Shown piece after piece: positions 27,427 through 36,371 of a DNA stretch of 64,000 nucleotides (its first letter is position 1; each line of letters opens with the position of its first letter). The translations under genes were made by a program, and so were the position numbers. Source of the stretch: Gammaproteobacteria bacterium 39-13 (GTDB taxonomy: Bacteria > Pseudomonadota > Gammaproteobacteria > Berkiellales > Berkiellaceae). The stretch spans positions 1 through 64,000 of the forward strand of contig MKTN01000032.1 in NCBI GenBank assembly GCA_001898235.1. Reading direction: 5' to 3'. Under the pieces are notes generated by a model, which saw nothing but the letters and a program-made list of their open reading frames with translations, made no database searches and was not told where the DNA came from.

Positions 27427-28713
27427 CTACATTCCCTCGCTTTTTTGAAATAAGAGTTCCTTCATCTCATGCTCTATTTCATCAGAATAAAAAACCTCAT
27501 TATTTTTAGATTCATAGGAATATTGCGCACAAAGTATAGATCTATCAATTAATGTTGAGGCGATATTGGTCTGAGGGAAAAAACTTACACCGATAAAAGG
27601 AACTAATCGAAACGAATGATTTTCTACGTCAATCGTCTCTTTGAAAAAATTTCTTATTTGCATGATAATTGCTTTTGCTTGCTGTTCTTCTATGTTGTTG
27701 CCTATCGCGAAGGCAAAAATGTTAGGGGAAAGCCGAGCATAAGATTGTGCATTGACAGCATTTTTTAAGGTTGAAGAGATATAAGAAGCTGCATTTCGTA
27801 AAAAAGTAGTGCCAAATGCATTAGAAAGACTGTTTAAGTTTTCAAAGTACAATGCAACGACAAACAAAGGATGAAGATCTTGTTTAGAAAAGATTAAAGT
27901 AGCCAAATGTTCTTCAAATCCATCTCTGTTCAATAAATCTGTATCTTCATCATGTGTCGCAGTTTCTTTGAGTGCTAAATCTTTTGCTCTTAATTCAGGA
28001 AAATGCATGAATGAAAAAGAATGATATTGATGATTTTGTTTATTGCTAAATTCTGAGATTAATAATGTCCCATATAATTTAGCATGTTTTTTGGTTATTA
28101 AAGTCGTCTCTCCTTGCCAAATTTTATTGGTGGAAACTTCTTCGAGAATTTCAGAAATATCCGCTGCACTAAAATTAAATATCTGCCAGATATTTTTACC
28201 CATAATTTCTTTACTATTATATCCTGTTAGCATCAGAAAGGGATTGTTTGCAGATTCAATAGTATGTTCTAAATTAGATAATGCAATTGCTTCCAACGCA
28301 TTATCTAATACTTTGTCTTTTATTTCATTGGCTTCAAGCTCTTCGTAGTACTGAAACGCTCTTTCCAGTGAATCCAATAAATAACGTTCATCCCAAGGTT
28401 TAGGGATGAATTTATATATTTCTCCTTTATTAACAGCTTCTTGTAAGGCGTTAAAATCGGTGTAACCACTGATAATCATTCTGACTGTTTTAGGGTAGTT
28501 TTCTTTAATTTGTGCTAGTAATTCCGAACCAGAAATATTAGGCATTTTTTGATCTGAAACAATAACAGGAATTTCTTCGTGCTCTAAAATGCTGAATGCA
28601 TTTGCAGCATCCATTGCCGTGTGTACTTTATACCCATAAAAATTCAGTTGTCTTTTGAGTGTTTTTAATATGTTTTCTTCATCATCAATGAATAACACGC
28701 TTTTTTCTTTCAT
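27427..28713 (-). CDS. Response regulator with PAS-like and degenerate GGDEF domains
   Basis: A 428-residue protein and first gene of the signalling operon. REC domain at residues 4-120 (D10/D11, phospho-acceptor D54 in VSDQKMP, KPW), a PAS-like segment at about 135-235 (EAIALSNLEHTIESANNPFLMLTGY), and a GGDEF fold at about 250-420 introduced by DTDLLNRDGFEEHL. The active-site GGDEF is replaced by SPNIF (329-333, ARLSPNIFAFAIG), so it should not make c-di-GMP. The partner REC/HD-GYP protein is also degenerate. Confidence 0.83.
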   Translation of the reverse strand: MKEKSVLFIDDEENILKTLKRQLNFYGYKVHTAMDAANAFSILEHEEIPVIVSDQKMPNISGSELLAQIKENYPKTVRMIISGYTDFNALQEAVNKGEIYKFIPKPWDERYLLDSLERAFQYYEELEANEIKDKVLDNALEAIALSNLEHTIESANNPFLMLTGYNSKEIMGKNIWQIFNFSAADISEILEEVSTNKIWQGETTLITKKHAKLYGTLLISEFSNKQNHQYHSFSFMHFPELRAKDLALKETATHDEDTDLLNRDGFEEHLATLIFSKQDLHPLFVVALYFENLNSLSNAFGTTFLRNAASYISSTLKNAVNAQSYARLSPNIFAFAIGNNIEEQQAKAIIMQIRNFFKETIDVENHSFRLVPFIGVSFFPQTNIASTLIDRSILCAQYSYESKNNEVFYSDEIEHEMKELLFQKSEGM

Positions 28714-28812
28714 GTTGCGCCATTTTAATCATTGAATTACTTAACCATATAGACACTGCGGGTACTGTAAAGTTCCCCGTTAAGGAGAGGGTTTTGTCGT
28801 GAAGATGTGAAG

Positions 28813-28842
28813 CTAAAAGCACCGTGAAAACAGTGCTTTTAG
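28813..28842. terminator. Hairpin downstream of the TPR gene
   Basis: CTAAAAGCAC, ten-base loop, GTGCTTTTAG: a perfect 10-bp stem just past the stop codon of the leftward TPR gene. It may stop readthrough into the signalling operon; there is no long T-run. Confidence 0.6.
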
Positions 28843-28855
28843 TGTTGAATGAATT

Positions 28856-29512
28856 TTAATGGCCCAGTCTGCGTAGTTTAGCCAAAGAAGCGGCAATTTC
28901 TTCTTTGCGACCTCTATCTTGGATTTCATACGCTTTGCGAATAGGTGCACGTTGTGCAGTATCTAAATGTTTCCTGGCTTCAGCATAATTTCCTGTGTCG
29001 ACAAGGAAATCACCATAATAATAATTAGAATCGCTTCCTTGAGGATCAATTTGAATAGCTTTTAATAAATTTGCACGAGCTTTTTCTTTACTGCCAAAAG
29101 CGACCGGCCAGCCTGGAACGCGAGCATATAAAGCACCAAGCACGCCATAAGCAAACCCATTTTCAACCTGAGGGTTAAGCTTAATAGCTTCTTCTAACAA
29201 CGCGCGGGCTTTCTTAACATAAGGTAACACCCCTAAACCACCTTTGATGGATGAATAGGTGCTGAGTATAGTGGCATACCACACCATGATTTCAGGCTGG
29301 TTAGGATGTTTTTGGTTAAGAGCATCAGCACGACGGATCAGTTGCTCAAATTCTGGAATTTGTTTGTTTTTGGGCGTTTGAAACTTAGCAATTGCCCAAT
29401 CTGTACGCAGTTTTTCAACTTCTGCATCATCAGATTGCGGTTTTGCAACTGCAGCTGAAATTAGGAATATAATTAAACTAACAAAGTACGCTATCCTTGC
29501 GGTAAAGGACAT
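28856..29512 (-). CDS. Secreted TPR-containing protein
   Basis: A 218-residue protein from ATG 29512 (GAGGAG upstream; a longer start at 29551 lacks a site). Residues 1-23 form a signal peptide ending SAAVA. The mature part has tetratricopeptide-like repeats (QIPEFEQLIRRADALNQKHPNQPE; ARALLEEAIKLNPQVENG; ARANLLKAIQIDPQGSD; AEARKHLDTAQ). It resembles periplasmic TPR proteins of unknown role. It stands alone between the ankyrin-like pair and the signalling operon. Confidence 0.75.
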   Translation of the reverse strand: MSFTARIAYFVSLIIFLISAAVAKPQSDDAEVEKLRTDWAIAKFQTPKNKQIPEFEQLIRRADALNQKHPNQPEIMVWYATILSTYSSIKGGLGVLPYVKKARALLEEAIKLNPQVENGFAYGVLGALYARVPGWPVAFGSKEKARANLLKAIQIDPQGSDSNYYYGDFLVDTGNYAEARKHLDTAQRAPIRKAYEIQDRGRKEEIAASLAKLRRLGH

Positions 29513-29598
29513 AGCCTGCTCCTCTAGCATCTGGTAAATAATAAGGGACAAGCTGCTATACTAGTACGTTGAGTAAAGTCAGACAAGGCACAAAATAT

Positions 29599-30261
29599 CT
29601 ACATTTTTCCAACTGATGATTTGAGACAAGCTTGGCTATCACCAGATGTTTCTTTCTTTATCATCTCCTCCCTTTCTTCTATCGTCGTTTTATGTTCTTC
29701 ACGGATATTTTTAAGGGATGCTAAAATGGCTTGATAATGAGGGCTATATAACGGAGATTTCGTGGAAAGACGCCTTACCTCTTGTTCAGCTTCTTCATAA
29801 CTTATTTGTGTTGATAATATTTCGGCTTCTTTTTTTAGTTGCTCTGATAATATTTCGGCAGTTTTTCCACCCCAGTGGATTAATAAATCATTAATGACTC
29901 GAAAGTGATCTTGTTCAATTGCATAATCGACTAAAGTCCAATGTTTTGGATGCATTTGATCTTGCCAATTAATCTTGGCAAGCCCATTTAGAAGAAGTTG
30001 ATACACATCTGCCCATCGACCTTGTTTTGCTGCAGCAAACACTTTTACATCGTAAGAGGGTCTTGCGCCAAATGCCCATAGTCTTATGCGTAAGTTTAAA
30101 GCAGGATTGTCATCTCTTTCTGCATAATCGAATAAACGAAACCCTTCAGTGTGTTGATTGTGGCGTGCGTCTATATTAACCGCACCATGGATATTTAATA
30201 AAAAGAAAACTGTATTCCAATCGCTACGCGCAGCAGCGTTTAAGCATGGACCTGTTAACAT
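29599..30261 (-). CDS. Ankyrin-like repeat protein, paralogue 1
   Basis: A 220-residue cytosolic protein from ATG 30261, chosen because it aligns with the start of paralogue 2 (MLTGPCLNAAARSDWNTVFF against MLSGPCLNAAARSDWNTVFF). It has helix-loop-helix units spaced as in ankyrin repeats: AAARSDWNTVFFLLNIHGAV, LFDYAERDDNPALNLRIRLWA, AAKQGRWADVYQLLLNG, LVDYAIEQDHFRVINDLLIH. A charged tail follows from about residue 130. Function unknown. Ankyrin proteins are common among effectors of intracellular bacteria, but nothing here proves secretion. Confidence 0.68.
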   Translation of the reverse strand: MLTGPCLNAAARSDWNTVFFLLNIHGAVNIDARHNQHTEGFRLFDYAERDDNPALNLRIRLWAFGARPSYDVKVFAAAKQGRWADVYQLLLNGLAKINWQDQMHPKHWTLVDYAIEQDHFRVINDLLIHWGGKTAEILSEQLKKEAEILSTQISYEEAEQEVRRLSTKSPLYSPHYQAILASLKNIREEHKTTIEEREEMIKKETSGDSQACLKSSVGKM

Positions 30262-30337
30262 AAATTTTTCCTGCTCTTTAAAATTTGTGGATGCTAACGT
30301 ATTTACCCAATTCACTTCAAGAACTTCAGGTAAGAGT

Positions 30338-30934
30338 TTATCGATGTCCGGGTTTTCTGAAGTTGAAATTGAAAATAGGACGACTTGTGGGATGCGTATC
30401 TACTGGTTTGATGGTGTTTAGCGTTGATTTGTAATAGGGGTTGAGATGTGCCGAAATAGGCAAAGGTTGATGAATAGAGGAAGCCTGTTGTTGAATTTCT
30501 TGGGTAAAAGTAATGAAAAAAGTGTTTAATGTTTGGGCGTCTTTGCCTTCTCTGTTTATCACCAGATCGTGGATAACATCCATTTTATCTTGCGCAATAG
30601 CATAATCTAGCAGAGTCCAGCCTTCTGGATGCATGGTATTGCGCAAGTTAACATTAATGTTATATAGATGGAGCAACTCATATACATCATCCCATGCACC
30701 ATCAGCTGCGGCCTTAAAGAGTTTAATGTCATAAGACGGGACGGCGCCTAATTGCTGTAAGCGAAGTATCGCTGCTGGTTTGTTTTGTTCTTGAGCGTAG
30801 TCTAGCAAACGTAAACCTTCAGGATGTTCAAGGTGGCGCGCGTGAATGTCCACAACATTTTTTATGTTTAAAAGAAAAAAAACAGTATTCCAGTCACTTC
30901 TTGCTGCGGCATTTAAGCAAGGACCTGAGAGCAT
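30338..30934 (-). CDS. Ankyrin-like repeat protein, paralogue 2
   Basis: A 198-residue protein, the upstream member of a tandem pair. The first 130 residues share the same repeat frame as paralogue 1 (LLDYAQEQNKPAAILRLQQLG; AAADGAWDDVYELLHLYNI; LLDYAIAQDKMDVIHDLVIN). The C-terminal 60 residues differ and end in FNFRKPGHR. The pair looks like a local duplication that diverged at its 3' end. AAGG lies eight bases before the ATG. Function unknown. Confidence 0.68.
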   Translation of the reverse strand: MLSGPCLNAAARSDWNTVFFLLNIKNVVDIHARHLEHPEGLRLLDYAQEQNKPAAILRLQQLGAVPSYDIKLFKAAADGAWDDVYELLHLYNINVNLRNTMHPEGWTLLDYAIAQDKMDVIHDLVINREGKDAQTLNTFFITFTQEIQQQASSIHQPLPISAHLNPYYKSTLNTIKPVDTHPTSRPIFNFNFRKPGHR

Positions 30935-30949
30935 GATATTACCTTAGTG

Positions 30950-32218
30950 CTAAGAGAAAAATAGCATTTTAACCGCGATAACTGAAGCTAACATACCTGC
31001 CACTTCAGCAATTAATCCTACTGCTAATGCATGTCGAATGCGACGGATCTGAACAGAGCCAAAATAGACAGCTAAAACATAAAAGGTTGTCTCTGTTGAA
31101 CCCATCATGGTGCTAACCAAATAGCCTGTATAACTATCAGGTCCAATAGCAGGATTTTGTAAAATATCAGACATGACGCCTAAACTTCCAGAGCCTGAAA
31201 GAGGGCGCATGAATACCATAGGTAGTGCTTCTACCGGGATCCCTATTATTTCGGTAAATGGGCCAATAGTTTTTGTAATAGCATCTAATGCCCCGCTTGA
31301 GCGAAACATACCAATGGCTACTAATATAGCGACAAGAAAGGGGATAATTTTAATGGCAATCTCAAAACCAGATTTAGCGCCTTCAGTAAAACACCCATAA
31401 ATATCAATTTTTTTAAATAGGCCAAAGGCCAAAATAGCAACAATCAAGGAAGGAAGGATCCAAGCTGAAAATTGCTTACCCCAAAATAAAGTGGTTGGAA
31501 TAAGCAAAATCAGAAATAAAATAGCAGTTGCATTGACCCAAACAGGGTAAGGCTGCACTGTTTCATCGCAGGAAGTGTCAGTAACCAGTGTAATGGTAGC
31601 TTGAGGGGGGGTTAATACTCTTTGTAATATTTTGGCGGCTATTATTGCAACGATCATGGCGCATAATGTCGCGATAAGCGTACTTGCAATAATGCCGGCA
31701 GGATCTTGCGACCCTGCGCTTGTACGAAGTGCAATGATTTTGGTAGGTATTAATGTGATGCAGGTTGTGTTAATAGCCAAAAACAATATCATTGCGTTTG
31801 TTGCAACCCCAGGGTGAGGATTAAGTTTATCTAATTCCTGCATGGCTTTTAAACCAAAAGGCGTTGCAGCATTTCCTAGCCCAATCATATTAGCGGAGAG
31901 ATTCATCACCATTGCACCAAATGCAGGGTGATTAGCGGGGATCTCTGGGAAGAGCCATTTTAGTAAAGGGTATAGTAATTTAGCGAGGATGTTTAACAAG
32001 CCTGCTTCTTCAATAATGCGCATTAATCCCATAAATAATGCGAGAACCCCAATCAATCCAATCGCCAATGTGACAGCATCATTTGCCGCATGCAATAAGT
32101 GATCTGTTAATGCATGCATAGGAGATAGATCTGAAGTCCCTTGTACCGACCATTGCCATTGTTGCCAAACCGTTGCTGAATAAGCAATTGCGATAAGGAG
32201 GAAGAAAATCCAATTCAT
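30950..32218 (-). CDS. Nucleoside-recognition-domain membrane protein (SpmA-SpmB fusion type)
   Basis: A 422-residue inner-membrane protein with about ten hydrophobic segments, containing two nucleoside-recognition (Gate) domains in tandem, as in fused SpmA/SpmB proteins of non-sporulating proteobacteria. Visible motifs include NMIGLGNAATPFGLKAMQELD (first half, with NTTCITLIPT) and the second-half gate RPLSGSGSLGVMSDI. Start ATG 32218 is preferred over an upstream start at 32266. Substrate unknown. Confidence 0.8.
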   Translation of the reverse strand: MNWIFFLLIAIAYSATVWQQWQWSVQGTSDLSPMHALTDHLLHAANDAVTLAIGLIGVLALFMGLMRIIEEAGLLNILAKLLYPLLKWLFPEIPANHPAFGAMVMNLSANMIGLGNAATPFGLKAMQELDKLNPHPGVATNAMILFLAINTTCITLIPTKIIALRTSAGSQDPAGIIASTLIATLCAMIVAIIAAKILQRVLTPPQATITLVTDTSCDETVQPYPVWVNATAILFLILLIPTTLFWGKQFSAWILPSLIVAILAFGLFKKIDIYGCFTEGAKSGFEIAIKIIPFLVAILVAIGMFRSSGALDAITKTIGPFTEIIGIPVEALPMVFMRPLSGSGSLGVMSDILQNPAIGPDSYTGYLVSTMMGSTETTFYVLAVYFGSVQIRRIRHALAVGLIAEVAGMLASVIAVKMLFFS

Positions 32219-32551
32219 TATTGATCTCTCTGGCAATAGCGTGACGTGATTATTCAATATCCACACTAATAATACAAATTATGAGTGCGCTATGAGATAC
32301 ACTAATTTTTCTTTCTGACTTTGTAAGTTTTCCCTTAGCGTAAATGGGGTGATAAGGCGAAGTTGCTTTACTTAGCTGCCGAGCACCCTGTAGTCTTTTG
32401 AGCTCGATAGTGTAGACTATCCGATTATTTTGTTGTTCTGCGGCGCCTTACGATGCAGCGGCCCGTAGAATTGTGATAGTATATGCCGCCATCTCGCATG
32501 GCTTTACAAGTTTGAAAACACTCAAGAATAATTCGTCCGGGAGGGACATGA
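32219..32551. other. Divergent intergenic region upstream of petA
   Basis: 333 bp between the leftward SpmA/B-type gene and petABC, so both promoters should be here. A small palindrome GATAGTGTAGACTATC lies around 32406. I could not identify a convincing -35/-10 pair. petA is preceded by a good GGGAGGG ribosome binding site. Confidence 0.45.
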
Positions 32552-33139
32552 ATGAGTGATGACAAAATCGATACCAGTCGACGGCGGTTTTTAACTGCAG
32601 CTACTACCGTCATTGGTGGTGTTGGCGTAGCATTTGCTGCGGCGCCTTTTATATCTTCTTGGTTCCCAAGCGCTAAAGCGCAGGCCATGGGTGCTCCAGT
32701 AAAGATTGACATTAGTAAGTTAGAGCCTGGTGCACAAATGACTGTCGAATGGCGTGGTCAACCTGTTTGGGTTATCCATCGGACCAAAGCCATGTTGGAT
32801 AAGTTGCCACAATTAGACAGTGAACTTCGTGATCCTAAGTCGGAGCAAGACCAGCAGCCAGCTTATGCACATAACGAATATCGTTCCATCAAGCCTGAGT
32901 ATTTGGTACTAATTGGAATCTGTACTCATTTGGGATGCGTACCTATGTATCGTCCTGAAGTGGGTAGTGTGGAGCCAAGTTGGCAAGGCGGCTTTTTCTG
33001 CCCCTGCCATGGTTCTCGATTTGATTTAGCCGGTAGAGTATTTAAAGGGGTGCCAGCACCACTTAATTTGGTTGTTCCGCCCTATGAATATATTAGTGAT
33101 AACGTTATCGTCGTTGGAGTAGGTCAGAAGGCTGCATAA
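32552..33139 (+). CDS. petA: Ubiquinol-cytochrome c reductase, Rieske iron-sulfur subunit
   Basis: The Rieske subunit of the cytochrome bc1 complex. The 195-residue protein has a Tat-type N-terminus ([11 protein letters not shown]) forming the membrane anchor, and the two [2Fe-2S] ligand boxes CTHLGC and CPCHGS at about residues 129 and 150, followed by the PAPLNL proline loop. The petB start overlaps its stop codon by one base. Confidence 0.97.
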   Translation: MSDDKIDTSRRRFLTAATTVIGGVGVAFAAAPFISSWFPSAKAQAMGAPVKIDISKLEPGAQMTVEWRGQPVWVIHRTKAMLDKLPQLDSELRDPKSEQDQQPAYAHNEYRSIKPEYLVLIGICTHLGCVPMYRPEVGSVEPSWQGGFFCPCHGSRFDLAGRVFKGVPAPLNLVVPPYEYISDNVIVVGVGQKAA

Positions 33140-34365
33140 TGAAAAACTCGTCATCAGGATTCATGGGATGGATTGATGCACGCTTCCCAGCCACAAAGAT
33201 GTGGAACGAGCACGTTGCGCAATATTACGCTCCCAAAAATTTTAACTTTTGGTATTTCTTCGGATCGCTTGCTTTACTAGTGCTAGTCAACCAATTATTG
33301 ACTGGCATTTGGTTAGCGATGTTTTACAAACCCTCTGCTGATGCAGCGTTTGCCTCCGTTGAGTACATTATGAGAGATGTTCGGTTGGGCTGGTTGCTAC
33401 GTTATATGCATGAAGCAGGCGCATCTTTCTTTTTCATTGTTATTTATCTCCATATGTTTCGCGGGTTGTTATATGGCTCGTATAAAAAGCCCCGCGAATT
33501 GGTATGGCTAGTAGGATGTGCAATTTATGTTTGCCTATTGGCTGAAGCGTTTATGGGATATCTTCTGCCTTGGGGACAGATGTCCTTTTGGGGAGGAAAG
33601 GTAATTACTTCTCTATTTGAAGCCATTCCAGGGGTTGGACCAAGCGTTGTGGAATGGATGCGTGGAGATTATAACGTTGCAGATGCTACCTTAAACCGAT
33701 TTTTCGCGCTTCATGTTGTAGCTATTCCATTAATTTTCTTACTTTTAGTTTGGATGCATATTATTGCGTTGCATGAGGTTGGCTCGAATAACCCTGATGG
33801 AATTGAGATAAAAGAGAAGAAGGACAGTGAAGGTAAACCGTTAGATGGGATCCCTTTCCACCCTTATTACACAGTGAAAGATATCTTCGGTGTATCAGTT
33901 TTTCTGTTAATTTTTTCTGCTGTCGTGTTTTTTGCGCCTGATGTTGGTGGTTTCTTTCTTGAAGCGCCTAATTTTGAGCCTGCTAATCCGATGAAAACAC
34001 CTGAGCACATCGCTCCAGTATGGTATATGACACCTTATTATGCCATCTTGCGGGCAATACCAGATAAGTTAAGTGGTGTTATTGCGATGCTTTCGGCTGT
34101 ATTGATCATATTTTTCTTGCCTTGGTTAGATCGCAGCCCAGTGAAATCCATACGTTATCGTGGGCCTATCTGCAAGGCTATGCTGGTTATTTTTGTGATT
34201 AGCTTCGTTTCTTTAGGGTATCTAGGGTTAAAACCACCTAGCCCTTCACGAATGATTGCTGCGCAAATATTTTCTGTGCTGTATTTTGCCTTTTTCTTGG
34301 GAATGCCCATTTATACGAAGATTGATAAGACAAAACCTGTCCCGGAGAGGGTCACGAATAAATGA
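33139..34365 (+). CDS. petB: Cytochrome b subunit of the bc1 complex
   Basis: Cytochrome b carries the two hemes and both quinone sites. The 408-residue protein has paired heme histidines in RYMHEAGASFFFIVIYLHMFRG and in LHVVAIPLIFLLLVWMHIIALH, plus GYLLPWGQMSFWGG. The Qo motif is PVWY rather than PEWY (APVWYMTPYYAILR), a variant I recall in other gammaproteobacteria. petC overlaps by four bases. Confidence 0.97.
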   Translation: MKNSSSGFMGWIDARFPATKMWNEHVAQYYAPKNFNFWYFFGSLALLVLVNQLLTGIWLAMFYKPSADAAFASVEYIMRDVRLGWLLRYMHEAGASFFFIVIYLHMFRGLLYGSYKKPRELVWLVGCAIYVCLLAEAFMGYLLPWGQMSFWGGKVITSLFEAIPGVGPSVVEWMRGDYNVADATLNRFFALHVVAIPLIFLLLVWMHIIALHEVGSNNPDGIEIKEKKDSEGKPLDGIPFHPYYTVKDIFGVSVFLLIFSAVVFFAPDVGGFFLEAPNFEPANPMKTPEHIAPVWYMTPYYAILRAIPDKLSGVIAMLSAVLIIFFLPWLDRSPVKSIRYRGPICKAMLVIFVISFVSLGYLGLKPPSPSRMIAAQIFSVLYFAFFLGMPIYTKIDKTKPVPERVTNK

Positions 34366-35144
34366 AAGCAATAAAAACGTGTTTGCTATTGGCTATTGTA
34401 ACGACGTTTATTGGTCAGGTATTTGCCAGTCAAGGTGGTGTGCACCTAGACAAAGTTAAAAATAATTTATGTGATAAGGCATCACTGCAACGTGGTGCAA
34501 GCTTATATGTGAATTATTGCATGGGGTGTCATTCACTTCAGTTTGTTCGTTTTAACGATATGGCAAAAGATATTGGAATAGTTGATAAGAAAGGTAATGT
34601 CCTAGAAAAGCTAGTGAATGAAAATTTAAATTTCATCAGCGATAAGGTAACGGAACCATTACTTTCAGCTATCCCCAAAAAAGACGCACAAGCTTGGTTT
34701 GGAGTGGCGCCGCCTGATTTATCGCTGGTCGCCCGTTCCAGAGGCAAAGACTGGTTATACACTTACTTAAGAACTTTTTATGAAGATCCCCAAAAACCTT
34801 GGGGAGTAAACAATATGGTTTTCCCAGATGTGGGAATGCCACACATCCTATTATCATTACAAGGGGTACAGGTGCCCGTTTATACATCAATCGAAATGTT
34901 TGATGATGAAGGCAAACCTTATCAGAAGAAGGTGATTGATCATCTTGAGCTGAAAACACCTGGTACCTTAAGTAAAGAGGAATATGATAAAGCCATTACG
35001 GACTTGGTGAATTTCTTAGATTATGTTGGTGAACCCCATAAGTTAGAGCGGGAAAAATTAGGGGTTTGGGTATTATTATTTTTAGTGGTCTTTACCTTAT
35101 TTGCGTATTTGCTCAAACGTGAATATTGGAAAGATGTTCATTAA
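34362..35144 (+). CDS. petC: Cytochrome c1
   Basis: Cytochrome c1 passes electrons from the Rieske protein to soluble or membrane cytochrome c. The 260-residue protein has a signal peptide (ending VFAS), the heme motif CMGCH at about residue 50, the distal methionine region FPDVGMPHILL, and a C-terminal anchor helix (LGVWVLLFLVVFTLFAYLL). It is the last gene of petABC; sspA follows after 21 bases. Confidence 0.96.
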   Translation: MKAIKTCLLLAIVTTFIGQVFASQGGVHLDKVKNNLCDKASLQRGASLYVNYCMGCHSLQFVRFNDMAKDIGIVDKKGNVLEKLVNENLNFISDKVTEPLLSAIPKKDAQAWFGVAPPDLSLVARSRGKDWLYTYLRTFYEDPQKPWGVNNMVFPDVGMPHILLSLQGVQVPVYTSIEMFDDEGKPYQKKVIDHLELKTPGTLSKEEYDKAITDLVNFLDYVGEPHKLEREKLGVWVLLFLVVFTLFAYLLKREYWKDVH

Positions 35145-35165
35145 AGCCAATTTTGGGGGGCAATC

Positions 35166-35798
35166 ATGGCAGTGGTAGCTAATAAACGCTCGGTCATGAC
35201 ATTGTATTCAGGCTCAACTGATCCATATAGCCATCGGGCGCGGATCGTTTTGGCGGAAAAAGGTGTCACTTTTGATCTGTATGAAATAGATGTCGACACG
35301 CAGGTTGACGCTTTGGTGGAAATTAATCCGTATAATACGGTACCTACTTTGGTTGATAGAGATTTAGTACTCTATGAATCAGAAATCATTATGGAGTATT
35401 TGGATGAGCGTTTTCCTCATCCTCCATTAATGCCTGTTTATCCTGTAGCAAGAGCACGCAGCCGACTAATGTTGCATAGGGTTAACCGGGATTGGTATAC
35501 CTTAATGAATAAAATTTTGGCAAAAAATGCTGATCCTAAAGAAGTGCAAGAATCGCAAAAAGCCTTATACGAAAGCATTGTTTCGGTTTCTCCTATGTTT
35601 AAGGAAATGCCTTATTTTCTCAGTGAGGAATTTTCACTAGTAGATTGCGCAATCGCTCCGATGCTATGGCGCCTTAAAGCTATGGGAATTATCTTGCCAG
35701 CTGAAGCAAAGTCTATCCAAGAATATGCAAAAAGGCTTTTTGATCGTGAAGCATTCCAGATCAGCTTAACTGATGCTGAACGTGCATTAGGTGAGTAA
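35166..35798 (+). CDS. sspA: Stringent starvation protein A
   Basis: SspA has a glutathione-S-transferase fold without transferase activity and binds RNA polymerase to alter transcription under starvation and acid stress. The 210-residue protein has MTLYSGSTDPYSHRARIVLAEKG, NPYNTVPTLVDRDLVLYESEIIMEYLDERFPHPPLMP, all diagnostic. The petABC-sspAB order is common in gammaproteobacteria. Confidence 0.95.
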   Translation: MAVVANKRSVMTLYSGSTDPYSHRARIVLAEKGVTFDLYEIDVDTQVDALVEINPYNTVPTLVDRDLVLYESEIIMEYLDERFPHPPLMPVYPVARARSRLMLHRVNRDWYTLMNKILAKNADPKEVQESQKALYESIVSVSPMFKEMPYFLSEEFSLVDCAIAPMLWRLKAMGIILPAEAKSIQEYAKRLFDREAFQISLTDAERALGE

Positions 35799-35799
35799 T

Positions 35800-36219
35800 A
35801 TGAATTCAAGTCGACCTTATCTTTTGCGCGCGTTTTATGAGTGGATAGTCGATAATAATGCGACGCCATACATTGTCGTTAATGCAGATATGCCTGATGT
35901 TTCTGTGCCTCGGGACTATGTTGATAATGGTCGAATTGTTTTAAATATTTCTCCCGGTGCTGTACGTGCTTTAATTGTAGCTAATGATCATGTGGAATTT
36001 AATGCAAGATTTGCTGGGGTTCCACACGATATCTACGTCAGCATGAAAGCCATTACTGCTATCTATGCTAAAGAAAATGGTCGTGGCATGGTATTTAAAG
36101 ATGACGAGGAAGACGAGCCGCCACAAGGTCCTAATGAAAATGAGACCGGAGGTAGTAAAGGGGGCAGTGGTAAAGGTAAGAAAGGAAACGGTCGGCCGAA
36201 ACTTACTGTCGTCAAATAA
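35800..36219 (+). CDS. sspB: ClpXP protease adaptor SspB
   Basis: SspB hands ssrA-tagged peptides to ClpXP. The 139-residue protein has the core RPYLLRAFYEWIVDNNATPYIVV and IVLNISPGAVRAL, a disordered acidic and Gly/Lys-rich linker (residues about 105-130), and the conserved ClpX-docking tail (RPKLTVVK). I chose ATG 35800, with AGGTGAG upstream; a GTG at 35791 overlaps that site and is less likely. Confidence 0.95.
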   Translation: MNSSRPYLLRAFYEWIVDNNATPYIVVNADMPDVSVPRDYVDNGRIVLNISPGAVRALIVANDHVEFNARFAGVPHDIYVSMKAITAIYAKENGRGMVFKDDEEDEPPQGPNENETGGSKGGSGKGKKGNGRPKLTVVK

Positions 36220-36320
36220 GTGTACTTTCCCATTTTGTCTTTAAGCCTTGTTTATTACTGCTAGGGATTGATATTTGGCCATCCCGTAGCATAAAGAGGC
36301 AGATTGTTTTACGCATCTTC

Positions 36321-36353
36321 ATGGTACCCTTCTTTCTTAAAGAAGGGTACCAT
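36321..36353. terminator. Perfect 15-bp inverted repeat between convergent genes
   Basis: ATGGTACCCTTCTTT, loop CTT, then AAAGAAGGGTACCAT: a perfect 15-bp stem with a 3-base loop. It lies between sspB and the convergent leader-peptide gene, and can end transcription in both directions, although it lacks a T-run. Confidence 0.65.
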
Positions 36354-36371
36354 ACCTGTAAATTATCAGAT

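Noticed and set aside
17074-32551. Prophage or integrative element between rpsI and petA
   Set aside because: No integrase, transposase, phage structural gene, tRNA or attachment-site repeat was seen, so the block is called accessory only.
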